From Burkholderiales bacterium (GTDB lineage: Bacteria > Pseudomonadota > Gammaproteobacteria > Burkholderiales > Burkholderiaceae_C): DNA of 64,000 nt. The translations under genes were made by a program, and so were the position numbers. This document shows, piece after piece, positions 50,020-58,893 of this stretch. The notes beneath the pieces are model-generated. The model ran no database searches. It was not told where the DNA came from and saw only the letters and a program-made list of their open reading frames with translations. How positions within the stretch are numbered: the stretch's first letter is position 1; every line of letters starts with the position of its first letter. The stretch is from NCBI GenBank assembly GCA_016192425.1, contig JACPUE010000017.1, positions 36,090 through 100,089 on the forward strand, in the 5' to 3' direction.

Positions 50020-50285
50020 GGCTGCTCCTCCCGGGCCGGGGGAAAGTGAAAGCCCGCGCGCTGCGCGAGGGCGGCCCAGATGGCCAGGCGCTGCGCGCTG
50101 TCGGCCTGGGCCCAGGCACGGATCTCGGGAATGGTGCGAAAACACCCCTCGCACAGGCTGCCCTCGGCGTTCATGCGGCAGACCGAAATGCAGGGCGAAG
50201 GAACGCCCTCGCCAGAATTTGGATCAAAAAAGCCTGCTTCGCCCAACAGACGTGCGCGAGCAGCTATTGAATTGATAGCATTCAT
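50016..50285 (-). CDS. DUF1289 Cys-rich small protein
   Basis: The 89-residue protein contains the family core SPCISVCRMN and LCEGCFRTIPEIRAW (four Cys in C-x3-C and C-x2-C spacing, probably metal-binding), then a short helical end. The first 25 residues, including the ATG and M-N-A-I-N-S-I-A-A-R-A-R-L-L-G-E, come from a copy of the dispersed repeat and not from the conserved domain. It overlaps the YbaK gene before it and the isomerase gene after it by 4 bp each. Confidence 0.85.
   Translation of the reverse strand: MNAINSIAARARLLGEAGFFDPNSGEGVPSPCISVCRMNAEGSLCEGCFRTIPEIRAWAQADSAQRLAIWAALAQRAGFHFPPAREEQP
50232..50279 (+). repeat. Dispersed two-hairpin repeat, copy R9 (start of DUF1289 gene)
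   Basis: The copy keeps GCCTGC, CGCCC and the intact second dyad GCTAT-loop-ATAGC. Its complement is translated as the N-terminus of the DUF1289 protein, whose ATG lies only 6 bp outside the repeat. Confidence 0.8.
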
Positions 50286-50797
50286 GACGCCACAGGCTCC
50301 TGCACCACATCGGCCACAGGCGCGCCCGTGAGCCGCTCCAGGTCGTTGGGATGGAGCGGGAACACGCCATGCGGGTGCCCTGCCGCCGCCCACACCACGG
50401 CAAAGCGCTGCAGTTCGCGGTCGATGAGCGTGACCGGCGCGCTGGCATGCCCCACGGGCGAAACGCCGCCAATGGAAAACCCCGTGCGCGCCTTGACGAA
50501 CTCGGCGTCGGCGCGGCCGATCTTTCCGACCAGCGCGGCCACCTTTTTCTCGTCCACCCGCCGGTCGCCCGAGGTGATGACGAGCACCGCCGCGTCGTCC
50601 TGCTTGCGCCGGAAGATGATGCTCTTGGCAATCTGGCCCAGTTGCACGCCCAGCGCATCGGCCGCCTGCTGCGCGGTACGCGCCGCGCCGTCCAGCATGT
50701 GCGGGCCATGGGGATGGCCCAGCGCCTGCAGCACCTGGGCCACGCGCTGCACACCGGGCGGCAGCGCATCAAGGGAAGAAACAGCTTCGGTCATCAT
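50282..50797 (-). CDS. YbaK/EbsC family aminoacyl-tRNA deacylase
   Basis: The 171-residue protein matches the YbaK/ProX-like editing domain: VAQVLQALGHPHGPHMLDGAARTA near the start, A-K-S-I-I-F-R with the conserved Lys, FSIGGVSPVGH with the family G-x-x-x-P-x-G-H loop and LIDREL. Such proteins hydrolyse mischarged tRNA, commonly Cys-tRNA-Pro. It is followed with an ATGA overlap by DUF1289 and lies 48 bp after mvaB. Confidence 0.9.
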   Translation of the reverse strand: MMTEAVSSLDALPPGVQRVAQVLQALGHPHGPHMLDGAARTAQQAADALGVQLGQIAKSIIFRRKQDDAAVLVITSGDRRVDEKKVAALVGKIGRADAEFVKARTGFSIGGVSPVGHASAPVTLIDRELQRFAVVWAAAGHPHGVFPLHPNDLERLTGAPVADVVQEPVAS

Positions 50798-50844
50798 CTC
50801 CCGATGGTAGCGGCGGCGGCGCCTGCGCGCTGGCGCCAGGGCTC

Positions 50845-51750
50845 TCAGGCGCGCTTGTTCAGCAAGGCCACCGCCGTGCGCGAGTTGGGCTTGCGGCCCA
50901 GGAAGCCGCTGATGTAGGCGCCCGCATCGACGAGCTTGTCCAGATCAATGCCGGTCTCGATGCCCATGCCGTGCAGCATGAATACCAGGTCTTCGGTCGC
51001 CACGTTGCCCGTGGCGCCCTTGGCGTAGGGGCAGCCGCCCAGGCCCGCCACCGAGGCCTGGTAGTTCCACACGCCCAGCTCCAGCGCCGCCAAGGTGTTG
51101 GACAGCGCCTGGCCATAGGTGTCGTGGAAATGGCCCGAGACCTCATCCAGCCCATAGTGCTGCAGCGCCGCCTCGATGGCGCGCTGTACCTTGCGCGGCG
51201 TGCCCACGCCGATGGTGTCGGCCACGTCCACGCGCTGCACGCCTATGCCCTTCATCAGCCCGGCGAGGTAGGCCACCTGCTGCGGGGCAATGTCGCCCTC
51301 ATAAGGGCAGCCCACGGTGCAGCTCATGGCGCCGCGCACGCGGATGCCTGCGGCCAGCGCGGCCTGCACCACGGGCGCAAAGCGCTCGATGCTCTCGGCA
51401 ATGCTGCAGTTGATGTTCTTGCGGCTGAAGGCCTCGCTGGCCGAGCCGAACACCACGATCTCGTCGGGCCGCGTCTGCACGGCCGCCTCGTAGCCCTGCA
51501 GGTTGGGCGTGAGCACGGAGTAGCGCACGCCGGCCTTGCGCACGATGCCGGCCATCACTTCCACGTTGTCGGCCATCTGCGGCACCCACTTGGGGCTGAC
51601 GAAGCTGGTGACCTCGATCTCCTGCAGGCCCGCGTCCTGCAGGCGCTGCACCAGGCCGATCTTGACTTCGGCGGGCACGGGGGATTTTTCGTTCTGCAGC
51701 CCGTCGCGCGGGCCGACGTCGATGATGTGGACGCGGGAGGGGATGCTCAT
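50845..51750 (-). CDS. mvaB: Hydroxymethylglutaryl-CoA lyase
   Basis: HMG-CoA lyase splits HMG-CoA into acetoacetate and acetyl-CoA, the last step of leucine breakdown. The 301-residue TIM-barrel protein starts IIDVGPRDGLQNEK (metal and substrate residues) and has the lyase signature GLGGCPYAKGATGNVATED with the active-site Cys. It follows liuD by about 117 bp with no other gene between. Confidence 0.96.
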   Translation of the reverse strand: MSIPSRVHIIDVGPRDGLQNEKSPVPAEVKIGLVQRLQDAGLQEIEVTSFVSPKWVPQMADNVEVMAGIVRKAGVRYSVLTPNLQGYEAAVQTRPDEIVVFGSASEAFSRKNINCSIAESIERFAPVVQAALAAGIRVRGAMSCTVGCPYEGDIAPQQVAYLAGLMKGIGVQRVDVADTIGVGTPRKVQRAIEAALQHYGLDEVSGHFHDTYGQALSNTLAALELGVWNYQASVAGLGGCPYAKGATGNVATEDLVFMLHGMGIETGIDLDKLVDAGAYISGFLGRKPNSRTAVALLNKRA

Positions 51751-51867
51751 GGAGAAGTTCCTTGTCGAAAAATGCTGTCAATCACCGCTTGCTGGGCCCA
51801 CGGTACCGGCAACGCCCTGGCCGCATTCCAGCGCAGCGGCCTTGCCGAACCGCTGCGCAAGCAGCAC

Positions 51868-53907
51868 TCAGGCGGCGGCCAGCTTGAGCAGTTCGGCCCC
51901 TTCGGCCACCTGGTCGCCGGGGGCGTAGAGCAGTTCCTGCACCACGCCGTCGGCGGGCGCGGCAATGGTGTGCTCCATCTTCATGGCTTCCATCACGGCC
52001 AGGGGCTGGCCCTTGGTGACCGCATCGCCCGCCTGCACGGCAAACGACACCACCTTGCCGGGCATGGGCGCGGTAAGGCGCCCGCCTTCGGACTGCTCCT
52101 CGCCCGCATGGGCCAGCAGGTCGATGGAGACGATCTGCGTCGCGCCCTGCGGGGTGAAGACATGGTCCGTCTCGCCCAGCGCGTATACCGCGGCGCGCGC
52201 GTGCTGGCCAGCAAACTGCAGCTCCAGGCCCTGCGCACCGCCCTGGAATGTCAGCACACCGCTGACGGCCTGCGCACCCTCGCCCACGGCCAGGTGCAGG
52301 CCGCCGTCGTGCTGGTAGGTGAGCCGCGCGGGCACCTGCGCGCCGCCAAACTCAAAGGCAAAGCGCCGCTCGGTCAGCCCGTGCGAGCGCCAGCCGTCGC
52401 GGCGGCTGAAGGGGTCGGCGCCCTCGCTGGCGCGTTCGCGCAGCAGGGTGTGCGCCACGGCAGCAGCCGCGGCCAGCGGCAGGCCCACACGCTCCTGCTG
52501 GAACAGGTGCGCCTGCTCGCGCGGGATCAGCGCCGTGTCCAGCTTGGCCTGGGCAAACGATTCGGTGCGCGCCACCAGGCGCAGGAATTGCACGTTGGTG
52601 GCCAGGCCGACGATGTGGGTCTGGGCCAGGGCCTCGTCCAGCCGTGCCAATGCCTGTTCGCGCGTGTCGCCATGCACGATGAGCTTGGCCACCATGGAGT
52701 CGTAGAAGGGGCTGATGGCATCGCCCTCGCGCACGCCGTCGTCCACGCGCACCGCGACGCCGGTGTCGCGCCCGTTCGCGCGCTCGAAGCTGGTGCACGC
52801 GGGCTTGCGGTACACCGCGAGCTGGCCGGTGGCGGGCAGGAACTGGTTGTCGGGGTTTTCGGCGCAGATGCGCGCCTCGATGGCGTGGCCGTGGATGCGC
52901 AGGTCCTCCTGCGCCAGCGGCAGCGGCTCGCCCGCGGCCACGCGCAGCTGCCATTTCACCAGGTCCAGCCCGGTGATGGCTTCGGTCACCGGGTGCTCGA
53001 CCTGCAGGCGCGTGTTCATTTCCATGAAGTAGAACTTCATCTCGTCGGGGCGCTCGTAGCCGCCGGGCTGCTCCACGATGAACTCCACCGTGCCCGCGCC
53101 CACGTAGTGCACGGCGCGCGCGGCGGCCACGGCGGCCTCGCCCATTTGGCGGCGCAGCGATTCGGTCATGCCGGGGGCCGGGGCCTCTTCCAGCACCTTC
53201 TGGTGGCGGCGCTGCACCGAGCAATCGCGCTCGAACAGGTACACGCAGTGGCCGTGCGTGTCGCCAAACACCTGGATCTCGATGTGGCGCGGGCGCTGCA
53301 CGTACTTTTCGATCAGCACGGCGTCGTCGCCAAAGCTGTTGATCGCCTCGCGCTTGCAGCTTGCCAGGGCGGCGTCAAAGTCCTCGGCGCGCTCCACGGC
53401 GCGCATGCCCTTGCCCCCACCGCCCGCGCTGGCCTTGATGAGCACGGGGTAGCCGATGCGGTCGGCCTCGGCCTTGAGCAGAGCGGCGTCCTGGTCGGCG
53501 CCGTGGTAGCCCGGCACCAGGGGCACGTTGGCGGCTTCCATCAGGCGCTTGGACTCAGCCTTCAGGCCCATGGCGCGGATGCTTTCGGCGCGCGGCCCGA
53601 TGAACACCAGCCCCGCCGCCTGGCAGGCCTGGGCAAAGTCTTCGTTCTCGCTCAAGAAACCGTAGCCGGGGTGGATGGCCTGCGCCCCCGTGGCCTTGGC
53701 AGCCTCGATGATGCGCTCCCAGCGCAGGTAGCTTTCCTTGGGGCTGCTGGCACCGATGTGCACGGCCTCGTCGCACACCGCGACATGCTTGGCGCGCGCA
53801 TCGGCGTCGGAATACACGGCGACGGTCTTCACACCCATGCGCTTCGCAGTGGCCGCGACCCGGCACGCGATCTCGCCACGGTTGGCAATCAGGATCTTGT
53901 TGAACAT
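51868..53907 (-). CDS. liuD: Methylcrotonyl-CoA carboxylase, biotin-carboxylase/carrier subunit
   Basis: The 679-residue protein has an N-terminal biotin carboxylase with ATP-grasp (KILIANRGEIACRV at the start, ASAGGGGKGMRAV for ATP, MEMNTRLQVEHPVTEAITG) and a C-terminal biotin carrier with the biotinylated Lys in MEAMKMEH (near residue 644). In the liu setting it carboxylates 3-methylcrotonyl-CoA together with LiuB. Propionyl- or acetyl-CoA carboxylase alpha chains are similar, but the neighbours settle the choice. Confidence 0.93.
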   Translation of the reverse strand: MFNKILIANRGEIACRVAATAKRMGVKTVAVYSDADARAKHVAVCDEAVHIGASSPKESYLRWERIIEAAKATGAQAIHPGYGFLSENEDFAQACQAAGLVFIGPRAESIRAMGLKAESKRLMEAANVPLVPGYHGADQDAALLKAEADRIGYPVLIKASAGGGGKGMRAVERAEDFDAALASCKREAINSFGDDAVLIEKYVQRPRHIEIQVFGDTHGHCVYLFERDCSVQRRHQKVLEEAPAPGMTESLRRQMGEAAVAAARAVHYVGAGTVEFIVEQPGGYERPDEMKFYFMEMNTRLQVEHPVTEAITGLDLVKWQLRVAAGEPLPLAQEDLRIHGHAIEARICAENPDNQFLPATGQLAVYRKPACTSFERANGRDTGVAVRVDDGVREGDAISPFYDSMVAKLIVHGDTREQALARLDEALAQTHIVGLATNVQFLRLVARTESFAQAKLDTALIPREQAHLFQQERVGLPLAAAAAVAHTLLRERASEGADPFSRRDGWRSHGLTERRFAFEFGGAQVPARLTYQHDGGLHLAVGEGAQAVSGVLTFQGGAQGLELQFAGQHARAAVYALGETDHVFTPQGATQIVSIDLLAHAGEEQSEGGRLTAPMPGKVVSFAVQAGDAVTKGQPLAVMEAMKMEHTIAAPADGVVQELLYAPGDQVAEGAELLKLAAA

Positions 53908-53927
53908 GTTGAGTCTCTCCAGGGATT

Positions 53928-54710
53928 TCAGACCAGCCAGCCCGGCTTGCGTTTTTGCAGGAAGGACTGCACGCCCTCGCGGCCCTCTGCGCTCGCGCGG
54001 ATGTCGGCGATGCCTTCGACGGTGGCGGCAATGAGCTGCGCGTCGATCTGCTGCTGCGCCACGTCCTGCACCAGTTGCTTGCAGGCGCGCACGGCGTTCG
54101 GGCTGGCGCTGACCAGGGCTTTGACGATGTCATCGACCTTGGCGTCAAGCTGGTCGGCGGCCACCACCTCGTGCACGAAGCCGATGCGCAGCGCCTCGGC
54201 CGCACCGAAGCGCTCGGCCGTGAGGAAGTAGCGGTGCGCGGCGCGCGCGCCCATGGCGCGGATCACGTAGGGGCTGATGGTGGCCGGGATCAGGCCGAGC
54301 TTGACCTCGCTGAGGCAGAAGCCCGCCGTGTCCACCGCCACGGCCATGTCGCAGGCCGCCACCAGGCCCATGCCGCCAGCGTATACATCGCCCTGCACGC
54401 GCGCCACGGTGGGCTTGGGGCAGGTGTAGATCACGCGCAGCATCTCGGCGAGCTTGCCTGCGTCTTCGATGTTCTCGGCGCGCGTGTAGTCGGCCATGCG
54501 GCGCATCCAGTGGAGGTTGGCGCCGGCGCAGAAGGCCGGGCCCTCGGCGGCCAGCACCACGGCGCGCACGTCGGGGCGCGCGCCCACGTCGAGAAAGGCG
54601 GCGGTAATCTCGGCGATGACCTCGTCGCTGAAGGCGTTGCGCACCTCGGGCTGGGTCAGCGTGATGCGCGCGACGGCGCCGGACTGGGTGATGGAAAGGT
54701 TGGAACTCAT
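53928..54710 (-). CDS. liuC: Methylglutaconyl-CoA hydratase (enoyl-CoA hydratase family)
   Basis: The 260-residue crotonase-fold protein has the oxyanion-hole residues in AEGPAFCAGANLHWM and GDVYAGGMGLVAACDMAVA, and the C-terminal P-G-W-L-V. In the liu operon it hydrates 3-methylglutaconyl-CoA to HMG-CoA, the substrate of MvaB. It is 20 bp before liuD. Confidence 0.92.
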   Translation of the reverse strand: MSSNLSITQSGAVARITLTQPEVRNAFSDEVIAEITAAFLDVGARPDVRAVVLAAEGPAFCAGANLHWMRRMADYTRAENIEDAGKLAEMLRVIYTCPKPTVARVQGDVYAGGMGLVAACDMAVAVDTAGFCLSEVKLGLIPATISPYVIRAMGARAAHRYFLTAERFGAAEALRIGFVHEVVAADQLDAKVDDIVKALVSASPNAVRACKQLVQDVAQQQIDAQLIAATVEGIADIRASAEGREGVQSFLQKRKPGWLV

Positions 54711-54736
54711 GGCAGTGCGATGGCAGGAATGGTGGT

Positions 54737-55138
54737 TCAGTGGCCCCAGACGCGCAGGCCGCGGTGTGCGGCCAGGGCGTCGTAATCGCGGTCGCTGTGC
54801 AGCAGCAGGTAGTCGTTTTCGATGCAGAAGGCAGCCACCATCACGTCGATGCTGCTGCGCACGGTGACGCCGCGTGCGCGCAGTTGGCGATAGTGTTCAG
54901 CGGCGGCCAGCGCAAGGTCTTCGCCGCCGCAGGGCTCGATGTGCAAAGTCTGCAGCAGCAGGCGCGCCTGACGCAGGGTGCGTTCTTCGCGGAAGCCGCG
55001 CAGCACTTCGTAGAGCACCAGGTCGGGCACGACCAGCCGGGTATGGCCGTCGTCCAGCAGGCGGCGCAGTTCGTAGCGCGCCTCGGAGTTGCGGGCGTTG
55101 AAAAAATCAATCCAAACGCTGGAATCAACGACGAGCAC
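54737..55138 (-). CDS. vapC: VapC-type PIN-domain toxin
   Basis: The 133-residue protein is a PIN-domain ribonuclease with acidic residues Asp5, Glu44, Asp98 and Asp116/118 in the expected places (VVDSSVWIDFF, DLVLYEVLRG, SSIDVMVAAF, LLHSDRDYD). VapC toxins cut tRNA or rRNA when freed from VapB. It starts with GTG at 55138 inside the last 14 bp of vapB, a typical toxin-antitoxin overlap. It is inserted between liuB and liuC and is probably still under its own promoter as well. Confidence 0.92.
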   Translation of the reverse strand: MLVVDSSVWIDFFNARNSEARYELRRLLDDGHTRLVVPDLVLYEVLRGFREERTLRQARLLLQTLHIEPCGGEDLALAAAEHYRQLRARGVTVRSSIDVMVAAFCIENDYLLLHSDRDYDALAAHRGLRVWGH

Positions 55139-55415
55139 GGCCAGCCGCCTTTGTTTCTTTCACTGGCGCACGGGACTTGGGACGCGGCTCCTGCACTGCC
55201 AGCGGCTCGGGTTCCTCCTGCGGGGCCTGGGTCCAGTCGATGGACTCATCGCCTTCCCATTTCAGCTTGCCTTCCCACTTGAGGATCTCGCGGTACGCCG
55301 CCTGCCGCGCCAGCAGGCGCAGTCCGGCCTCCACCGTTTCCTTCTTGGTGGTGAAAGGGCCTGCGTGCATGGCCTTGGCCAGCAGTTCGTCGTCAATATC
55401 GATGTTGGTGCGCAT
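55125..55415 (-). CDS. vapB: VapB-type antitoxin
   Basis: The 96-residue protein begins with a ribbon-helix-helix DNA-binding segment of the VapB (DUF2191) type (MRTNIDIDDELLAKAM, then FTTKKETVEAGLRLL) and ends in a charged disordered tail rich in Glu, Pro, Lys and Arg that should bind VapC. It is larger than most members by the basic tail (P-K-S-R-A-P-V-K-E-T-K). An AT-rich palindromic region lies just upstream and is a likely autoregulatory operator. Confidence 0.9.
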   Translation of the reverse strand: MRTNIDIDDELLAKAMHAGPFTTKKETVEAGLRLLARQAAYREILKWEGKLKWEGDESIDWTQAPQEEPEPLAVQEPRPKSRAPVKETKAAGRARR

Positions 55416-55418
55416 GAT

Positions 55419-55443
55419 ATGTATAAAGTGAGTTATGTATACA
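55419..55443. promoter_or_regulatory. Candidate vapBC operator
   Basis: An AT-rich patch before vapB holds the 8-bp palindrome TGTATACA (55436-55443) and a second half-site TGTATA (55420-55425). Its position beside the vapB start fits autorepression by VapBC. Confidence 0.5.
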
Positions 55444-55454
55444 CATCGTACACC

Positions 55455-57062
55455 TTACATGCGGAAAACGCCAAATTTCGTGTCCTCGATGGGCGCGTTG
55501 CGCGTGGCCGCCAGGCCCAGCGCCAGCACGCGGCGCGTGTCGGCGGGGTCGATCACGCCGTCGTCCCACAGGCGGGCGGTGGCGTAGTAGGGGTGGCCTT
55601 GCTCCTCGTACTGGCGGCGGATGGGGGCCTTGAAGGCTTCTTCCTCTTCGATGCTCCACTGGCCGCCCTTGCCTTCAATGCCATCGCGCTTCACGGTGGC
55701 CAGCACGCTGGCGGCCTGCTCGCCGCCCATCACGCTGATGCGCGCGTTGGGCCACATCCACAGGAAGCGGGGCGAGTAGGCGCGGCCGCACATGCCGTAG
55801 TTGCCCGCGCCGAAGCTGCCGCCGATGATGATGGTGAACTTGGGCACGGCCGCCGTGGCCACGGCCGTCACCAGCTTGGCGCCGTGGCGCGCGATGCCTT
55901 CGTTCTCGTACTTGCGGCCGACCATGAAGCCGGTGATGTTCTGCAGGAACACCAGCGGGATCTTGCGCTGGCAGCACAGCTCGATGAAGTGCGCGCCCTT
56001 CTGCGCGCTCTCGCTGAACAGGATGCCGTTGTTGGCGATGATGCCGACCTGCATGCCCTCGACGCGCGCGAAGCCGCACACCAGGGTGCTGCCAAAGCGC
56101 GCCTTGAACTCGTCGAACGCGCTGCCGTCGACGATGCGGGCGATGATCTCGCGCACGTCGAAGGGCTTGCGCGTGTCGGTGGGGATCACGCCGTAGAGCT
56201 CTTCTGCTACATATTTAGGAGCTTCTGACGCAGTATCCGCGGGCACTGCAGCCTTGTTTTTATTCAAGTTGGCCACGGCATGGCGCGCCAGCTTGAGCGC
56301 GTGCAGGTCGTTCTGCGCCAGGTGGTCGGCCACGCCGGACAGGCGCGTGTGCACGTCGCCGCCGCCCAGGTCCTCGGCGCTCACCACCTCGCCGGTGGCG
56401 GCCTTCACCAGCGGCGGGCCGCCCAGGAAGATGGTGCCCTGGTTCTTCACGATGATGGATTCGTCGCTCATCGCGGGCACGTAGGCGCCGCCGGCCGTGC
56501 AGCTTCCCATGACCACGGCGATCTGCGCGATCCCCAACGCACTCATGTTGGCCTGGTTGAAGAAGATGCGGCCGAAATGCTCGCGGTCGGGGAACACGTC
56601 GTCCTGGTTGGGCAGGTTGGCGCCACCCGAGTCCACCAGGTAGATGCAGGGCAGGCGGTTCTGCGCTGCCACTTCCTGCGCGCGCAGGTGCTTCTTCACC
56701 GTCATGGGATAGTAGGTGCCGCCCTTCACCGTGGCGTCGTTGCACACCACCATGCAGTCCACCCCGCTCACGCGGCCGATGCCAGCGATCAGGCCCGCGC
56801 CCGGCGCATCGTTGTTGTACATGTTCAGCGCGGCCAGCGGCGCCAGTTCCAGGAAGGGCGTGCCAGGGTCCAGCAGCATTTGCACGCGCTCGCGCGGCAG
56901 CAGCTTGCCGCGCGCCACATGCTTGGCGCGTGCGGCCTCACCGCCACCGGCCGAGACCTTGGCGGTCTGGGCGTTCAGGTCATCGACCAGCGCGCGCATG
57001 GCAGCGGCGTTGGCCTGGAAGTCGGCCGAGCGGGCGTTGAGTTGGGTCTGCAATACAGGCAT
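55455..57062 (-). CDS. liuB: Methylcrotonyl-CoA carboxylase, carboxyltransferase subunit
   Basis: The 535-residue protein is an acyl-CoA carboxyltransferase with two crotonase-like halves: [23 protein letters not shown] and [17 protein letters not shown] in the N half, and [24 protein letters not shown] in the C half. That set is typical of 3-methylcrotonyl-CoA carboxylase beta. Between the halves (near residue 280) a weak copy of the dispersed repeat is read in frame. liuA (isovaleryl-CoA dehydrogenase), usually upstream, is not in this window. It is separated from liuC by vapBC. Confidence 0.94.
   Translation of the reverse strand: MPVLQTQLNARSADFQANAAAMRALVDDLNAQTAKVSAGGGEAARAKHVARGKLLPRERVQMLLDPGTPFLELAPLAALNMYNNDAPGAGLIAGIGRVSGVDCMVVCNDATVKGGTYYPMTVKKHLRAQEVAAQNRLPCIYLVDSGGANLPNQDDVFPDREHFGRIFFNQANMSALGIAQIAVVMGSCTAGGAYVPAMSDESIIVKNQGTIFLGGPPLVKAATGEVVSAEDLGGGDVHTRLSGVADHLAQNDLHALKLARHAVANLNKNKAAVPADTASEAPKYVAEELYGVIPTDTRKPFDVREIIARIVDGSAFDEFKARFGSTLVCGFARVEGMQVGIIANNGILFSESAQKGAHFIELCCQRKIPLVFLQNITGFMVGRKYENEGIARHGAKLVTAVATAAVPKFTIIIGGSFGAGNYGMCGRAYSPRFLWMWPNARISVMGGEQAASVLATVKRDGIEGKGGQWSIEEEEAFKAPIRRQYEEQGHPYYATARLWDDGVIDPADTRRVLALGLAATRNAPIEDTKFGVFRM
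56206..56253 (-). repeat. Dispersed two-hairpin repeat, copy R10 (weak, inside liuB)
   Basis: Read on the minus strand it keeps GGCTGCAG, GCCCG, GCT and TAGC at the right spacing, but the dyads are largely lost. It is translated as [16 protein letters not shown], in the linker between the two halves of LiuB. Confidence 0.45.
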
Positions 57063-57182
57063 GGTGTGGTTTCTCTGCAAGAGGAATGCGGCCAAGGTGT
57101 GGGCTCAAGAATACGCCCAGCAGCCGCGTCTGGCTTGCCAGCGTGGTTGCAAATCACGCCACAGCTGGGGCACACTCCGGGG

Positions 57183-58262
57183 GTGACCGCCTACGCCGAC
57201 ACCCCCTTGCCGCCCGCCCTGCCCCCAGCCACGCCCACGGCACCCGCCGCCACGCCCATGGCCTTTGTGCGGGCCATCGTACAGGCCTGCGCGCAGGCCG
57301 GTGTGAATGCGGCGCCACTGCTGCTGCAGGCACAAATCGCGCCACAGGAAGTGGAAAACCCTGCCGCCCGCGTGACGGCCTGGCAGTTCGAGCGCCTCTC
57401 GGGCCTGGCCATGCAGGCGCTGGACGACGAGGCGCTGGGCTGGTTCAGCCGCCGCCTGCCCTGGGGCAGCTATGGGCTGCTGGCGCGCGCCTCCATCAGC
57501 TCGCCCACGCTGGGGGTGGCGCTCAGGCGCTGGTGCCGCCACCACGGCTTGCTGACGCAGGACATCAGCCTTGCGCTGCAGGTGGAAGGGGCCAGCGCCA
57601 CGGTGCGCCTGCAGGTGCACCGGCCCCTGGGGGCGTTTGCCGAGTTCTGCCCGGTCTCGGTGCTGCGCAACATCCACGGCCTGGCGTGCTGGTTCATCGA
57701 CTCGCGCATTGCACTGCAAGAATCGTTCTTCGCCTTCGCCCGGCCCGCCCACCACGACGCCTATGCGGTGCTGTTCCCAGGGCCGGTGCAGTTTGGCGCA
57801 GCCTGCAGCGGCCTGCGCTTTGACGCACGCTACCTGCAGCTTCCCCTGCAGCGCGACGAGGCCGCGCTGCGCCAGATGCTGCAGCGCGCCCTGCCGCTGA
57901 CGGTGCTGCAATACCGGCGCGACCGCCTGCTGGTACAGCGCGTGCGCACCCTGCTGACGGCCGACCCGGCCGCCGCGCACAGCGCCGAGGCGCTGGCGCT
58001 GCGCCTGCACCTCTCGCCCCGCACGCTGCACCGCCAGCTCAAGGAGGAAGGAGCATCGCTGCAAGGCCTGAAGGACGAGGTGCGGCGCGAGCGCGCCATG
58101 AACCTGCTGCGGCGCACCGAGCGCCCCATCAAGCAGGTAGCGCACGAGGCGGGTTTTGGCAACGACAAGAGCTTTATCCGCGCCTTCCGCGGCTGGACGG
58201 GGCTATCGCCCGCAGAGTTCCGGCGCCAAAGCCGCACCTCTGGAAAGCTATCAATTCAATAG
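57183..58262 (+). CDS. AraC family transcriptional regulator
   Basis: The 359-residue protein has an N-terminal Arabinose_bd-type sensing domain (about 30-250) and a C-terminal double helix-turn-helix of the AraC type (LALRLHLSPRTLHRQLKEEG and IKQVAHEAGFGNDKSFIRAFRGWTG). It starts with GTG at 57183 (an ATG at 57258 is possible). It is divergent from liuB across 120 bp and so is the likely regulator of the liu genes. The last four residues (L-S-I-Q) and the TAG stop come from a copy of the dispersed repeat. Confidence 0.9.
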   Translation: MTAYADTPLPPALPPATPTAPAATPMAFVRAIVQACAQAGVNAAPLLLQAQIAPQEVENPAARVTAWQFERLSGLAMQALDDEALGWFSRRLPWGSYGLLARASISSPTLGVALRRWCRHHGLLTQDISLALQVEGASATVRLQVHRPLGAFAEFCPVSVLRNIHGLACWFIDSRIALQESFFAFARPAHHDAYAVLFPGPVQFGAACSGLRFDARYLQLPLQRDEAALRQMLQRALPLTVLQYRRDRLLVQRVRTLLTADPAAAHSAEALALRLHLSPRTLHRQLKEEGASLQGLKDEVRRERAMNLLRRTERPIKQVAHEAGFGNDKSFIRAFRGWTGLSPAEFRRQSRTSGKLSIQ

Positions 58263-58295
58263 CTGCCAGCGCTTGCTGGATAAGCGCAAGAGGCC
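58247..58295 (-). repeat. Dispersed two-hairpin repeat, copy R11
   Basis: A strong copy in reverse orientation: GGCCTC, TTGCGC-N11-GCGCTG, GCA, GCTAT-N7-ATAGC. It supplies the end of the AraC-type gene, including its TAG, and reaches to 7 bp from the convergent YchJ-like gene. Confidence 0.85.
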
Positions 58296-58301
58296 GATTT
58301 C

Positions 58302-58709
58302 TTACAAAACATCGCCATCCACATACCACCACTGCCCTTGCTCGTGGACAAAGCGGCTGCGCTCGTGCTGGCGCACGGCCCGGCCCGCCACCCGGAAGCG
58401 GGCGACGAACTCCACCTCGGCGTGTGCTGCGTCGATGGTGCGGTGGCCGCGCACCTGCAGGCCCAGCCACTTGGCGGCGGTGTCCAGATCCAGCTGCGCC
58501 GGGCGGGTGCTGGCATGCCAAGTGGCCAGCAGGTAGCCTGCACCGCCCAGCACAAAGGCGCTGTAGCGCGAGCGCATCAGGCCCTCGGCGTCGGGCGCGG
58601 GGTGCTGCGCGTCCAGGCACGGGCCGCAGCAAGCGGACCAGGCGCGTGCGCGGCCGCGTGCGTCGGTGCGGCCACAGGGACAGGGAGCGCTGGGCGGAAA
58701 TAAAGGCAT
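58302..58709 (-). CDS. YchJ family (UPF0225) SEC-C-type protein
   Basis: The 135-residue protein starts with a zinc-binding C-P-C-G motif (PCPCGRTDA) and a second C-C-G-P-C cluster, then the YchJ core E-G-L-M-R-S-R-Y-S-A-F-V and W-H-A-S-T-R-P. Members are small proteins of unknown function with an NTF2-like fold. I start at 58709 next to the motif; further ATGs at 58718 and 58742 are in frame. Confidence 0.88.
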   Translation of the reverse strand: MPLFPPSAPCPCGRTDARGRARAWSACCGPCLDAQHPAPDAEGLMRSRYSAFVLGGAGYLLATWHASTRPAQLDLDTAAKWLGLQVRGHRTIDAAHAEVEFVARFRVAGRAVRQHERSRFVHEQGQWWYVDGDVL

Positions 58710-58893
58710 GGCGGCCATTGTGCCGCGCGGCGCCGGTTCCATCCGTCAGTCTGTAAGTGATTGTCAGGCACAAATACCTGATTCCCCCTACACTGCGGAC
58801 AGCATTCACCCACCCTGTCGCACAAGCGACGACGCCCTGCCCGCTGAGCCCACTGCCCCCGCACCAAGCCCGAACCCCTGCCACAAGCCTGCC

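Noticed and set aside
51751..51867. Remnant gene in the mvaB-liuD gap
   Set aside because: The gap has a coding-like GC composition but no frame with family similarity or ribosome site.
50971..54231. A 1086-codon open frame on the plus strand, with other very long antisense frames (for example 30504-33488, 4919-6991 and 22069-23799 minus)
   Set aside because: They lie opposite well-supported genes (mvaB/liuD/liuC, the deacetylase-caspase gene, glmU, prfC), have low-complexity Ala/Arg/His/Gly composition and no family motifs. Long antisense frames are expected at this GC content.
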